DNA from: Anisus vortex
Taxonomy: Eukaryota > Mollusca > Gastropoda > Planorbidae
Assembly (NCBI GenBank): GCA_949126835.1
Contig: CASBPS010000165.1
Coordinates: forward strand, 248,001 to 312,000
Length of the DNA: 64,000 nucleotides
Direction: 5' to 3'
Positions within the stretch are counted from its first letter, which is position 1, and every line of letters starts with the position of its first letter. This document shows, in pieces, positions 34,575 through 47,250 of this stretch. Under the pieces are notes generated by a model. It saw only the letters and a program-made list of their open reading frames with translations. It made no database searches and had not been told where the DNA came from. The position numbers and the translations under genes were made by a program.

Positions 34575-36619
34575 AAATCTGCTATTCAAGTCGTTGTACC
34601 AAAAGCCAAAACCACAAATCTGCTTTTGTACGGCCAGAAAAGGAGCCAAAACTACAAATCTGCTGTTTTAAGGCCAAAAGAGAAGCAAAAAACCAGAAAT
34701 CTGCTATTCAAGTGGTTGTACGGACTGTGGAAACGCCAAAACCACAAATCTGCTTTTGTACGGCCAGTAGAGAAGCCAAAACCACAAATCTGCTGTTTTA
34801 CGGTTAGAAAAGAAGCCAAAACAAGAAATCTGCTATTCAAGTCGTTGTACGGATTGTGGAAAAGCCAAAACCACAAATCTGCTTTTGTACGGCCAGAATA
34901 GGTGCCAAAACCAGAAATCTGCTTTTCAAGTCGTTGTACGGTTTCTGGAGAAGCCAAAACCACAAATCTGCTTTTGTACGGCCAGTAGAGAAGCCAAAAC
35001 CACAAATCTGCTGTATTACGGCGAAAAGAGAAGCCATAACCACAAATCTGCTATTCAAGTCGTTGTACGGCCAGAACAGAAGCACCATTACCACAAATCT
35101 GCTAGTCAAGTCGTTGTACGGTTTGTTGAGAAGCCAAAACAACAAATCTGCTTTTTAAGTCCTTGTACGGCCAGAAAAGAAGCCAAAACTAGAAATCTGC
35201 TATTCAAGTCGTTGTACGGTTTGTGGAGAGAGCCAAAACCATAAATCTGCTGTGTTACGACCAAAAGAGAAGCTAAAACCACAAATCTTCTTGTCAAGTC
35301 GTTGGACGGCCAGAAAAGAAGCCAAAACAAGAAATCTGCTATTCAAGTCTTTGTACGGATTGTGGAAAAGCCAAAACCACAAATCTGCTTTTGTACGGCC
35401 ATAAAAGGAGCCAAAACCAGAAATCTGCTTTTCAAGTCGTTGTACGGTTTCTGGAGAAGCCAAAACCACAAATCTGCTTTTGTACGTCTAGTAGAGAAGC
35501 CAAAACCACAAATCTGCTGTATTTGGCGAAAAGAGAAGCCAAAACCACAAATCTGCTATTCAAGTCGTTGTACGGCCAGAACAGAAGCACCATTACCACA
35601 AATCTGCTAGTCAAGTCGTTGTACGGTTTGTTGAGAAGCCAAAACCACAAATCTGCTTTTTAAGTCCTTGTACGGCCAGAAAAGAAGCCAAAACTAGAAA
35701 TCTGCTATTCAAGTCGTTGTACGGTTTTTGGAGAGAGCCAAAACCATAAATCTGCTGTGTTACGGCCAAAAGAGAAGCTAAAACCACAAATCTTCTTGTC
35801 AAGTCGTTGGACGGCCAGAAAAGAAGCCAAAACAAGAAATCTGCTATTCAAGTCGTTGTACGGATTGTGGAAAAGCCAAAACCACAAATCTGCTTTTGTA
35901 CGGCCAGAAAAGGAGCCAAAACCAGAAATCTGCTGTATTTGGCGAAAAGAGAAGCCAAAACCACAAATCTGCTATTCAAGTCGTTGTACGGCCAGAACAG
36001 AAGCACCATTACCACAAATCTGCTAGTCAAGTCGTTGTACGGTTTGTTGAGAAGCCAAAACCACAAATCTGCTTTTTAAGTCCTTGTACGGCCAGAAAAG
36101 AAGCCAAAACTAGAAATCTGCTATTCAAGTCGTTGTACGGTTTTTGGAGAGAGCCAAAACCATAAATCTGCTGTGTTACGGCCAAAAGAGAAGCTAAAAC
36201 CACAAATCTTCTTGTCAAGTCGTTGGACGGCCAGAAAAGAAGCCAAAACAAGAAATCTGCTTTTCAAGTCGTTGTACGGTTTCTGGAGAAGCCAAAACCA
36301 CAAATCTGCTTTTGTACGTCTAGTAGAGAAGCCAAAACCACAAATCTGCTGTATTTGGCGAAAAGAGAAGCCAAATCCACAAATCTGCTATTCAAGTCGT
36401 TGTACGGCCAGAACAGAAGCACCATTACCACAAATCTGCTAGTCAAGTCGTTGTACGGTTTGTTGAGAAGCCAAAACAACAAATCTGCTTTTTAAGTCCT
36501 TGTACGGCCAGAAAAAAAGCCAAAACTAGAAATCTGCTATTCAAGTCGTTGTACGGTTTATGGAGAGAGCCAAAACCATAAATCTGCTGTTTTACGGCCA
36601 GAAAAGAAGCCAAAACAAG
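34575..36619. repeat. HOR unit, 2,045 bp, two chimeric blocks
   Basis: U-V, 41-bp W (CAAAAAACCAG), X-A-Z-K-L-M, A to F, I-J-K-L-M, N-O-C-D-E-F, I-J-K-L, O directly after L (M-N skipped, 35931), C-D-E-F, I-J, M directly after J (36253), N-O-C-D-E-F-T. 45 monomers sum exactly. Diagnostic variants TAGGTGCC, ATAAAAGGAG and TTACGACC recur at 59-60 kb. Confidence 0.92.
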
Positions 36620-38199
36620 AAATCTGCTATTCAAGTCGTTGTACCAAAAGCCAAAACCACAAATCTGCTTTTGTACGGCCAGAAAAGGAGCCCAAACCAC
36701 AAATCTGCTGTTTTAAGGCCAAAAGAGAAGCAAAAACTAGAAATCTGCTATTCAAGACGTTGTACGGACTGTGGAAACGCCAAAACCACAAATCTGCTTT
36801 TGTACGGCCAGTAGAGAAGCCAAAACCACAAATCTGCTGTTTTACGGTTAGAAAAGAAGCCAAAACAAGAAATCTGCTATTCAAGTCGTTGTACGGATTG
36901 TGGAAAAGCCAAAACCACAAATCTGCTTTTGTACGGCCAGAATAGGAGCCAAAACCAGAAATCTGCTTTTCAAGTCGTTGTACGGTTTCTGGAGAAGCCA
37001 AAACCACAAATCTGCTTTTGTACGGCCAGTAGAGAAGCCAAAACCACAAATCTGCTGTATTACGGCGAAAAGAGAAGCCAAAACCACAAATCTGCTATTC
37101 AAGTCGTTGTACGGCCAGAACAGAAGCACCATTAGCACAAATCTGCTAGTCAAGTCGTTGTACGGTTTGTGGAGAAGCCAAAACAACAAATCTGCTTTTT
37201 AAGTCCTTGTCCGGCCAGAAAAGAAGCCAAAACTAGAAATCTGCTATTCAAGTCGTCGTACGGTTTGTGGAGAGAGCCAAAACCATAAATCTGTTTTTGT
37301 ACGGCCAGAAAAGGAGCCAAAACCAGAAATCTGCTTTTCAAGTCTTTGTACGGTTTCTGGAAAAGCCAAAACCACAAATCTGCTTTTGTACGGCCAGTAG
37401 AGAAGCCAAAACCACAAATCTGCTTTATTACGGCGAAAAAAAAAGCCAAAACCACAAATCTGCTATTCAAGTCGTTGTACGGCCAGAACAGAAGCACCAT
37501 TACCACAAATCTGCTAGTCAAGTCGTTGTACGGTTTGTTGAGAAGCCAAAACAACAAATCTGCTTTTTAAGTCCTTGTACGGCCAGAAAAGAAGCCAAAA
37601 CTAGAAATCTGCTATTCAAGTCGTTGTACGGTTTGTGGAGAGAGCCAAAACCATAAATCTGCTGTGTTACGGCCAAAAGAGAAGCTAAAACCACAAATCT
37701 TCTTGTCAAGTCGTTGGACGGCCAGAAAAGAAGCCAAAACAAGAAATCTGCTATTCAAGTCGTTGTACGGATTGTGGAAAAGCCAAAACCACAAATCTGC
37801 TTTTGTACGGCCAGAAAAGGAGCCAAAACCAGAAATCTGCTTTTCAAGTCGTTGTACGGTTTCTGGAGAAGCCAAAACCACAAATCTGCTTTTGTACGTC
37901 TAGTAGAGAAGCCAAAACCACAAATCTGCTGTATTTGGCGAAAAGAGAAGCCAAAACCACAAATCTGCTATTCAAGTCGTTGTACGGCTAGAACAGAAGC
38001 ACCATTACCACAAATCTGCTAGTCAAGTCGTTGTACGGTTTGTTGAGAAGCCAAAACAACAAATCTGCTTTTTAAGTCCTTGTACGGCCAGAAAAAAAGC
38101 CAAAACTAGAAATCTGCTATTCAAGTCGTTGTACGGTTTATGGAGAGAGCCAAAACCATAAATCTGCTGTTTTACGGCCAGAAAAGAAGCCAAAACAAG
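36620..38199. repeat. Canonical 1,580-bp HOR unit
   Basis: Near-copy of 30641-32220 at offset 5,979, in canonical 35-monomer order. Private difference: TGCTTTATTACGG in B near 37423 where the first copy has TGCTGTATTACGG. Confidence 0.94.
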
Positions 38200-40513
38200 A
38201 AATCTGCTTTTCAAGTCGTTGTACCAAAAGCCAAAACCACAAATCTGCTTTTGTACGGCCAGAAAAGGAGCCAAAACCACAAATCTGCTGTTTTGAGGCC
38301 AAAAGAGAAGCAAAAACCAGAAATCTGCTATTCAAATCGTTGTACGGACTGTGGAAACGCCAAAACAAAAAATCTGCTTTTGTACGGCCAGTAGAGAAGC
38401 CAAAACCACAAATCTGCTGTTTTACGGTTAGAAAAGAAGCCAAAACAAGAAATCTGCTATTCAAGTCGTTGTACGGATTGTGGAAAAGCCAAAACCACAA
38501 ATCTGCTTTTGTACGGCCAGAATAGGAGCCAAAACCAGAAATCTGCTTTTCAAGTCGTTGTACGGTTTCTGGAGAAGCCGAAACCACAAATCTGCTTTTG
38601 TACGGCCAGTAGAGAAGCCAAAACCACAAATCTGCTGTATTACGGCGAAAAGAGAAGCCAAAACCACAAATTTGCTATTCAAGTCGTTGTACGGCCAGAA
38701 CAGAAGCACCATTAGCACAAATCTGCTAGTCAAGTCGTTGTACGGTTTGTGGAGAAGCCAAAACAACAAATCTGCTTTTTAAGTCCTTGTACGGCCAGAA
38801 AAGAAGCCAAAACTAGAAATCTGCTATTCAAGTCGTCGTACGGTTTGTGGAGAGAGCCAAAACCATAAATCTGTTTTTGTACGGCCAGAAAAGGAGCCAA
38901 AACCAGAAATCTGCTTTTCAAGTCTTTGTACGGTTTCAGGAGAAGCCAAAACCACAAATCTGCTTTTGTACGGCCAGTAGAGAAGCCAAAACCACAAATC
39001 TGCTGTATTACGGCGAAAAGAGAAGCCAAAACCACAAATCTGCTATTCAAGTCGTTGTACGGCCAGAACAGAAGCACCATTAGCACAAATCTGCTAGTCA
39101 AGTCGTTGTACGGTTTGTGGAGAAGCCAAAACAACAAATCTGCTTTTTAAGTCCTTGTCCGGCCAGAAAAGAAGCCAAAACTAGAAATCTGCTATTCAAG
39201 TCGTCGTACGGTTTGTGGAGAGAGCCAAAACCATAAATCTGTTTTTGTACGGCCAGAAAAGGAGCCAAAACCAGAAATCTGCTTTTCAAGTTTTTGTACG
39301 GTTTCTGGAAAAGCCAAAACCACAAATCTGCTTTTGTACGGCCAGTAGAGAAGCCAAAACCACAAATCTGCTGTATTACGGCGAAAAGAGAAGCCAAAAC
39401 CACAAATCTGCTATTCAAGTCGTTGTACGGCCAGAACAAAAGCACCATTACCACAAATCTGCTAGTCAAGTCGTTGTACGGTTTGTGGAGAAGCCAAAAC
39501 AACAAATCTGCTTTTTAAGTCTTTGTACGGCCAGAAAAGAAGCCAAAACAAGAAATCTGCTATTCAAGTCTTTGTACGGATTGTGGAAAAGCCAAAACCA
39601 CAAATCTGCTTTTGTACGGCCAGAAAAGGAGCCAAAACCAGAAATCTGCTTTTCAAGTCGTTGTACGGTTTCTGGAGAAGCCAAAACCACAAATCTGCTT
39701 TTGTACGTCTAGTAGAGAAGCCAAAACCACAAATCTGCTGTATTTGGCGAAAAGAGAAGCCAAAACCACAAATCTGCTATTCAAGTCGTTGTACGGCCAG
39801 AACAGAAGCACCATTACCACAAATCTGCTAGTCAAGTCGTTGTACGGTTTGTTGAGAAGCCAAAACCACAAATCTGCTTTTTAAGTCCTTGTACGGCCAG
39901 AAAAGAAGCCAAAACTAGAAATCTGCTATTCAAGTCGTTGTACGGTTTTTGGAGAGAGCCAAAACCATAAATCTGCTGTGTTACGGCCAAAAGAGAAGCT
40001 AAAACCACAAATCTTCTTGTCAAGTCGTTGGACGGCCAGAAAAGAAGCCAAAACAAGAAATCTGCTATTCAAGTCGTTGTACGGATTGTGGAAAAGCCAA
40101 AACCACAAATCTGCTTTTGTACGGCCAGAAAAGGAGCCAAAACCAGAAATCTGCTTTTCAAGTCGTTGTACGGTTTCTGGAGAAGCCAAAACCACAAATC
40201 TGCTTTTGTACGTCTAGTAGAGAAGCCAAAACCACAAATCTTCTGTATTCGGCGAAAAGAGAAGCCAAAACCACAAATCTGCTATTCAAGTCGTTGTACG
40301 GCCAGAACAGAAGCACCATTACCACAAATCTGCTAGTCAAGTCGTTGTACGGTTTGTTGAGAAGCCAAAACAACAAATCTGCTTTTTAAGTCCTTGTACG
40401 GCCAGAAAAAAAGCCAAAACTAGAAATCTGCTATTCAAGTCGTTGTACGGTTTATGGAGAGAGCCAAAACCATAAATTTGCTGTTTTACGGCCAGAAAAG
40501 AAGCCAAAACAAG
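38200..40513. repeat. HOR unit, 2,314 bp, chimeric block, single B
   Basis: Same order as 32221-34574 but without the doubled B: 51 monomers, 40 bp shorter. It shares TTTTGAGGCC in W, TTCAAATCG in X, AATTTGCTATTC in C (about 38667) and GAACAAAAGC with that unit. A private AAGTTTTTG lies in H near 39290. Confidence 0.93.
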
Positions 40514-42231
40514 AAATCTGCTATTCAAGTCGTTGTACCAAAAGCCAAAACCACAAATCTGCTTTTGTACGGCCAGAAAAGGAGCCAAAACTACAAATCT
40601 GCTGTTTTAAAGCCAAAAGAGAAGCAAAAAACCAGAAATCTGCTATTCAAGTGGTTGTACGGACTGTGGAAACGCCAAAACCACAAATCTGCTTTTGTAC
40701 GGCCAGTAGAGAAGCCAAAACCACAAATCTGCTGTTTTACGGTTAGAAAAGAAGCCAAAACAAGAAATCTGCTATTCAAGTCGTTGTACGGATTGTGGAA
40801 AAGCCAAAACCACAAATCTGCTTTTGTACGGCCAGAATAGGAGCCAAAACCAGAAATCTGCTTTTCAAGTCGTTGTACGGTTTCTGGAGAAGCCAAAACC
40901 ACAAATCTGCTTTTGTACGGCCAGTAGAGAAGCCAAAACCACAAATCTGCTGTATTACGGCGAAAAGAGAAGCCATAACCACAAATCTGCTATTCAAGTC
41001 GTTGTACGGCCAGAACAGAAGCACCATTACCACAAATCTGCTAGTCAAGTCGTTGTACGGTTTGTTGAGAAGCCAAAACCACAAATCTGCTTTTTAAGTC
41101 CTTGTACGGCCAGAAAAGAAGCCAAAACTAGAAATCTGCTATTCAAGTCGTTGTACGGTTTTTGGAGAGAGCCAAAACCATAAATCTGCTGTGTTACGAC
41201 CAAAAGAGAAGCTAAAACCACAAATCTTCTTGTCAAGTCGTTGGACGGCCAGAAAAGAAGCCAAAACAAGAAATCTGCTATTCAAGTCTTTGTACGGATT
41301 GTGGAAAAGCCAAAACCACAAATCTGCTTTTGTACGGCCAGAAAAGGAGCCAAAACCAGAAATCTGCTTTTCAAGTCGTTGTACGGTTTCTGGAGAAGCC
41401 AAAACCACAAATCTGCTTTTGTACGTCTAGTAGAGAAGCCAAAACCACAAATCTGCTGTATTTGGCGAAAAGAGAAGCCAAAACCACAAATCTGCTATTC
41501 AAGTCGTTGTACGGCCAGAACAGAAGCACCATTACCACAAATCTGCTAGTCAAGTCGTTGTACGGTTTGTTGAGAAGCCAAAACCACAAATCTGCTTTTT
41601 AAGTCCTTGTACGGCCAGAAAAGAAGCCAAAACTAGAAATCTGCTATTCAAGTCGTTGTACGGTTTTTGGAGAGAGCCAAAACCATAAATCTGCTGTGTT
41701 ACGGCCAAAAGAGAAGCTAAAACCACAAATCTTCTTGTCAAGTCGTTGGACGGCCAGAAAAGAAGCCAAAACAAGAAATCTGCTATTCAAGTCGTTGTAC
41801 GGATTGTGGAAAAGCCAAAACCACAAATCTGCTTTTGTACGGCCAGAAAAGGAGCCAAAACCAGAAATCTGCTTTTCAAGTCGTTGTACGGTTTCTGGAG
41901 AAGCCAAAACCACAAATCTGCTTTTGTACGTCTAGTAGAGAAGCCAAAACCACAAATCTTCTGTATTCGGCGAAAAGAGAAGCCAAAACCACAAATCTGC
42001 TATTCAAGTCGTTGTACGGCCAGAACAGAAGCACCATTACCACAAATCTGCTAGTCAAGTCGTTGTACGGTTTGTTGAGAAGCCAAAACAACAAATCTGC
42101 TTTTTAAGTCCTTGTACGGCCAGAAAAAAAGCCAAAACTAGAAATCTGCTATTCAAGTCGTTGTACGGTTTATGGAGATAGCCAAAACCATAAATTTGCT
42201 GTTTTACGGCCAGAAAAGAAGCCAAAACAAG
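40514..42231. repeat. HOR unit, 1,718 bp, one chimeric block, no octamer
   Basis: U-V, 41-bp W, X-A-Z-K-L-M, A to F, I-J-K-L-M, N-O-C-D-E-F, I-J-K-L-M, N-O-C-D-E-F-T: 38 monomers. Arithmetic: 1,580 - 368 + 505 + 1 = 1,718. Identical architecture to 45451-47168. Confidence 0.93.
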
Positions 42232-45200
42232 AAATCTGCTATTCAAGTCGTTGTACCAAAAGCCAAAACCACAAATCTGCTTTTGTACGGCCAGAAAAGG
42301 AGCCAAAACTACAAATCTGCTGTTTTAAGGCCAAAAGAGAAGCAAAAAACAAGAAATCTGCTATTCAAGTCTTTGTACGGATTGTGGAAAAGCCAAAACC
42401 ACAAATCTGCTGTTTTACGGTTAGAAAAGAAGCCAAAACAAGAAATCTGCTATTCAAGTCGTTGTACGGATTGTGGAAAAGCCAAAACCACAAATCTGCT
42501 TTTGTACGGCCAGAATAGGAGCCAAAACAAGAAATCTGCTATTCAAGTCGTTGTACGGATTGTGGAAAAGCCATAACCACAAATCTGCTTTTGTACGGCC
42601 AGTAGAGAAGCCAAAACCACAAATCTGCTGTATTACGGCGAAAAGAGAAGCCAAAACCACAAATCTGCTATTGAAGTCGTTGTACGGCCAGAAAAGAAGC
42701 ACCATTAGCACAAATCTGCTAGTCAAGTCGTTGTACGGTTTGTGGAGAAGCCAAAACAACAAATCTGCTTTTTAAGTCCTTGTACGGCCAGAAAAGAAGC
42801 CAAAACTAGAAATCTGCTATTCAAGTCGTCGTACGGTTTGTGGAGAGAGCCAAAACCATAAATCTGTTTTTGTACGGCCAGAAAAGGAGCCAAAATCAGA
42901 AATCTGCTTTTCAAGTCTTTGTACGGTTTCTGGAGAAGCCAAAACCACAAATCTGCTTTTGTACGGCCAGTAGCGAAGCCAAAACCACAAATCTGCTGTA
43001 TTACGGCGAAAAGAGAAGCCAAAACCACAAATCTGCTATTCAAGTCGTTTGACGTCCAGAACAGAAGCACCATTACCACAAATCTGCTAGTCAAGTCGTT
43101 GTACGGTTTGTGGAGAAGCCAAAACAACAAATCTGCTGTGTTACGGCCAAAAGAGAAGCTGAAACCACAAATCTTCTTTTCAAGTCGTTGTACGGCCAGA
43201 AAAAGAGCCAAAACCAGAAATCTGCTGTTTTACGGCCAGAAAAGGAGCCAAAACAAGAAATCTGCTATTCAAGTCGTTGTACGGACTGTGGAAACGCCAA
43301 AACCACTAATCTGCTTTTGTACGGCCAGTAGAGAAGCCAAAACCACAAATCTGCTGTTTTACGGTTAGAAAAGAAGCCAAAACAAGAAATCTGCTATTCA
43401 AGTCGTTGTACGGATTGTGGAAAAGCCAAAACCACAAATCTGCTTTTGTACGGCCAGAATAGGAGCCAAAACCAGAAATCTGCTTTTCAAGTCGTTGTAC
43501 GGTTTCTGGAGAAGCCGAAACCACAAATCTGCTTTTGTACGGCCAGTAGAGAAGCCAAAACCACAAATCTGCTGTATTACGGCGAAAAGAGAAGCCAAAA
43601 CCACAAATTTGCTATTCAAGTCGTTGTACGGCCAGAACAGAAGCACCATTAGCACAAATCTGCTAGTCAAGTCGTTGTACGGTTTGTGGAGAAGCCAAAA
43701 CAACAAATCTGCTTTTTAAGTCCTTGTACGGCCAGAAAAGAAGCCAAAACTAGAAATCTGCTATTCAAGTCGTCCTACGGTTTGTGGAGAGAGCCAAAAC
43801 CATAAATCTGTTTTTGTACGGCCAGAAAAGGAGCCAAAACCAGAAATCTGCTTTTCAAGTCTTTGTACGGTTTCAGGAGAAGCCAAAACCACAAATCTGC
43901 TTTTGTACGGCCAGTAGAGAAGCCAAAACCACAAATCTGCTGTATTACGGCGAAAAGAGAAGCCAAAACCACAAATCTGCTATTCAAGTCGTTGTACGGC
44001 CAGAACAGAAGCACCATTAGCACAAATCTGCTAGTCAAGTTGTTGTACGGTTTGTGGAGAAGCCAAAACAACAAATCTGCTTTTTAAGTCCTTGTCCGGC
44101 CAGAAAAGAAGCCAAAACTAGAAATCTGCTATTCAAGTCGTCGTACGGTTTGTGGAGAGAGCCAAAACCATAAATCTGTTTTTGTACGGCCAGAAAAGGA
44201 GCCAAAACCAGAAATCTGCTTTTCAAGTCTTTGTACGGTTTCTGGAAAAGCCAAAACCACAAATCTGCTTTTGTACGGCCAGTAGAGAAGCCAAAACCAC
44301 AAATCTGCTGTATTACGGCGAAAAGAGAAGCCAAAACCACAAATCTGCTATTCAAGTCGTTGTACGGCCAGAACAAAAGCACCATTACCACAAATCTGCT
44401 AGTCAAGTCGTTGTACGGTTTGTGGAGAAGCCAAAACAACAAATCTGCTTTTTAAGTCTTTGTACGGCCAGAAAAGAAGCCAAAACAAGAAATCTGCTAT
44501 TCAAGTCTTTGTACGGATTGTGGAAAAGCCAAAACCACAAATCTGCTTTTGTACGGCCAGAAAAGGAGCCAAAACCAGAAATCTGCTTTTCAAGTCGTTG
44601 TACGGTTTCTGGAGAAGCCAAAACCACAAATCTGCTTTTGTACGTCTAGTAGAGAAGCCAAAACCACAAATCTGCTGTATTTGGCGAAAAGAGAAGCCAA
44701 AACCACAAATCTGCTATTCAAGTCGTTGTACGGCCAGAACAGAAGCACCATTACCACAAATCTGCTAGTCAAGTCGTTGTACGGTTTGTTGAGAAGCCAA
44801 AACCACAAATCTGCTTTTTAAGTCCTTGTACGGCCAGAAAAGAAGCCAAAACTAGAAATCTGCTATTCAAGTCGTTGTACGGTTTTTGGAGAGAGCCAAA
44901 ACCATAAATCTGCTGTGTTACGGCCAAAAGAGAAGCTAAAACCACAAATCTTCTTGTCAAGTCGTTGGACGGCCAGAAAAGAAGCCAAAACAAGAAATCT
45001 GCTATTCAAGTCGTTGTACGGATTGTGGAAAAGCCAAAACCACAAATCTGCTTTTGTACGGCCAGAAAAGGAGCCAAAACCAGAAATCTGCTTTTCAAGT
45101 CGTTGTACGGTTTCTGGAGAAGCCAAAACCACAAATCTGCTTTTGTACGTCTAGTAGAGAAGCCAAAACCACAAATCTTCTGTATTCGGCGAAAAGAGAA

Positions 45201-45450
45201 GCCAAAACCACAAATCTGCTATTCAAGTCGTTGTACGGCCAGAACAGAAGCACCATTACCACAAATCTGCTAGTCAAGTCGTTGTACGGTTTGTTGAGAA
45301 GCCAAAACAACAAATCTGCTTTTTAAGTCCTTGTACGGCCAGAAAAAAAGCCAAAACTAGAAATCTGCTATTCAAGTCGTTGTACGGTTTATGGAGAGAG
45401 CCAAAACCATAAATTTGCTGTTTTACGGCCAGAAAAGAAGCCAAAACAAG
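42232..45450. repeat. HOR unit, 3,219 bp, beginning with an aberrant segment
   Basis: U-V, W/J hybrid (42313), K, Z, K, an L ending CAAG (42492), K (42532), octamer 42581-42948, A-B-C-D, I directly after D (43129), a diverged J (43169), a T-like monomer (43218), X directly after it (43258), A-Z-K-L-M, two octamers, A-B-C-D, E/J hybrid, K-L-M, N-O-C-D-E-F, I-J-K-L-M, N-O-C-D-E-F-T. 71 monomers sum exactly to 3,219 bp. Confidence 0.91.
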
Positions 45451-47250
45451 AAATCTGCTATTCAAGTCGTTGTACCAAAAGCCAAAACCACAAATCTGCT
45501 TTTGTACGGCCAGAAAAGGAGCCAAAACTACAAATCTGCTGTTTTAAGGCCAAAAGAGAAGCAAAAAACCAGAAATCTGCTATTCAAGTGGTTGTACGGA
45601 CTGTGGAAACGCCAAAACCACAAATCTGCTTTTGTACGGCCAGTAGAGAAGCCAAAACCACAAATCTGCTGTTTTACGGTTAGAAAAGAAGCCAAAACAA
45701 GAAATCTGCTATTCAAGTCGTTGTACGGATTGTGGAAAAGCCAAAACCACAAATCTGCTTTTGTACGGCCAGAATAGGAGCCAAAACCAGAAATCTGCTT
45801 TTCAAGTCGTTGTACGGTTTCTGGAGAAGCCAAAACCACAAATCTGCTTTTGTACGGCCAGTAGAGAAGCCAAAACCACAAATCTGCTGTATTACGGCGA
45901 AAAGAGAAGCCATAACCACAAATCTGCTATTCAAGTCGTTGTACGGCCAGAACAGAAGCACCATTACCACAAATCTGCTAGTCAAGTCGTTGTACGGTTT
46001 GTTGAGAAGCCAAAACAACAAATCTGCTTTTTAAGTCCTTGTACGGCCAGAAAAGAAGCCAAAACTAGAAATCTGCTATTCAAGTCGTTGTACGGTTTGT
46101 GGAGAGAGCCAAAACCATAAATCTGCTGTGTTACGACCAAAAGAGAAGCTAAAACCACAAATCTTCTTGTCAAGTCGTTGGACGGCCAGAAAAGAAGCCA
46201 AAACAAGAAATCTGCTATTCAAGTCTTTGTACGGATTGTGGAAAAGCCAAAACCACAAATCTGCTTTTGTACGGCCAGAAAAGGAGCCAAAACCAGAAAT
46301 CTGCTTTTCAAGTCGTTATACGGTTTCTAGAGAAGCCAAAACCACAAATCTGTTTTTGTACGTCTAGTAGAGAAGCCAAAACCACAAATCTGCTGTATTT
46401 GGCGAAAAGAGAAGCCAAAACCACAAATCTGCTATTCAAGTCGTTGTACGGCCAGAACAGAAGCACCATTACCACAAATCTGCTAGTCAAGTCGTTGTAC
46501 GGTTTGTTGAGAAGCCAAAACCACAAATCTGCTTTTTAAGTCCTTGTACGGCCAGAAAAGAAGCCAAAACTAGAAATCTGCTATTCAAGTCGTTGTACGG
46601 TTTTTGGAGAGAGCCAAAACCATAAATCTGCTGTGTTACGGCCAAAAGAGAAGCTAAAACCACAAATCTTCTTGTCAAGTCGTTGGACGGCCAGAAAAGA
46701 AGCCAAAACAAGAAATCTGCTATTCAAGTCGTTGTACGGATTGTGGAAAAGCCAAAACCACAAATCTGCTTTTGTACGGCCAGAAAAGGAGCCAAAACCA
46801 GAAATCTGCTTTTCAAGTCGTTGTACGGTTTCTGGAGAAGCCAAAACCACAAATCTGCTTTTGTACGTCTAGTAGAGAAGCCAAAACCACAAATCTTCTG
46901 TATTCGGCGAAAAGAGAAGCCAAAACCACAAATCTGCTATTCAAGTCGTTGTACGGCCAGAACAGAAGCACCATTACCACAAATCTGCTAGTCAAGTCGT
47001 TGTACGGTTTGTTGAGAAGCCAAAACAACAAATCTGCTTTTTAAGTCCTTGTACGGCCAGAAAAAAAGCCAAAACTAGAAATCTGCTATTTAAGTCGTTG
47101 TACGGTTTATGGAGAGAGCCAAAACCATAAATTTGCTGTTTTACGGCCAGAAAAGAAGCCAAAACAAGAAATCTGCTATTCAAGTCGTTGTACCAAAAGC
47201 CAAAACCACAAATCTGCTTTTGTACGGCCAGAAAAGGAGCCAAAACTACA
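43310..47250. repeat. Second copy of the 38.4-42.3 kb segment (offset 4,937)
   Basis: From the A-Z pair at 43307 onward, the sequence matches 38370 onward at a constant offset of 4,937. Shared variants include AATTTGCTATTC, GAACAAAAGC, the E/J hybrid and two chimeric blocks. Private changes are few (CGTCCTACGG near 43773, AAGTTGTTG near 44038). Confidence 0.9.
45451..47168. repeat. HOR unit, 1,718 bp, one chimeric block, no octamer
   Basis: Same 38-monomer order as 40514-42231, shifted by 4,937 bp. Private changes include GTCGTTATACGG near 46318 and TTTCTAGAGAAG near 46328. Confidence 0.93.

Larger units (their letters stand above)
30185..42102. repeat. Tandem duplication of about 5.98/5.94 kb (two copies)
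   Basis: Copy 1 is about 30185-36163 and copy 2 about 36164-42102. The offset is 5,979 up to 33.05 kb and 5,939 afterwards, because B is doubled only in copy 1. The rare I-J-M junction opens both copies. Copy 1 lost M-N at 35931, while copy 2 keeps them. Confidence 0.9.
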
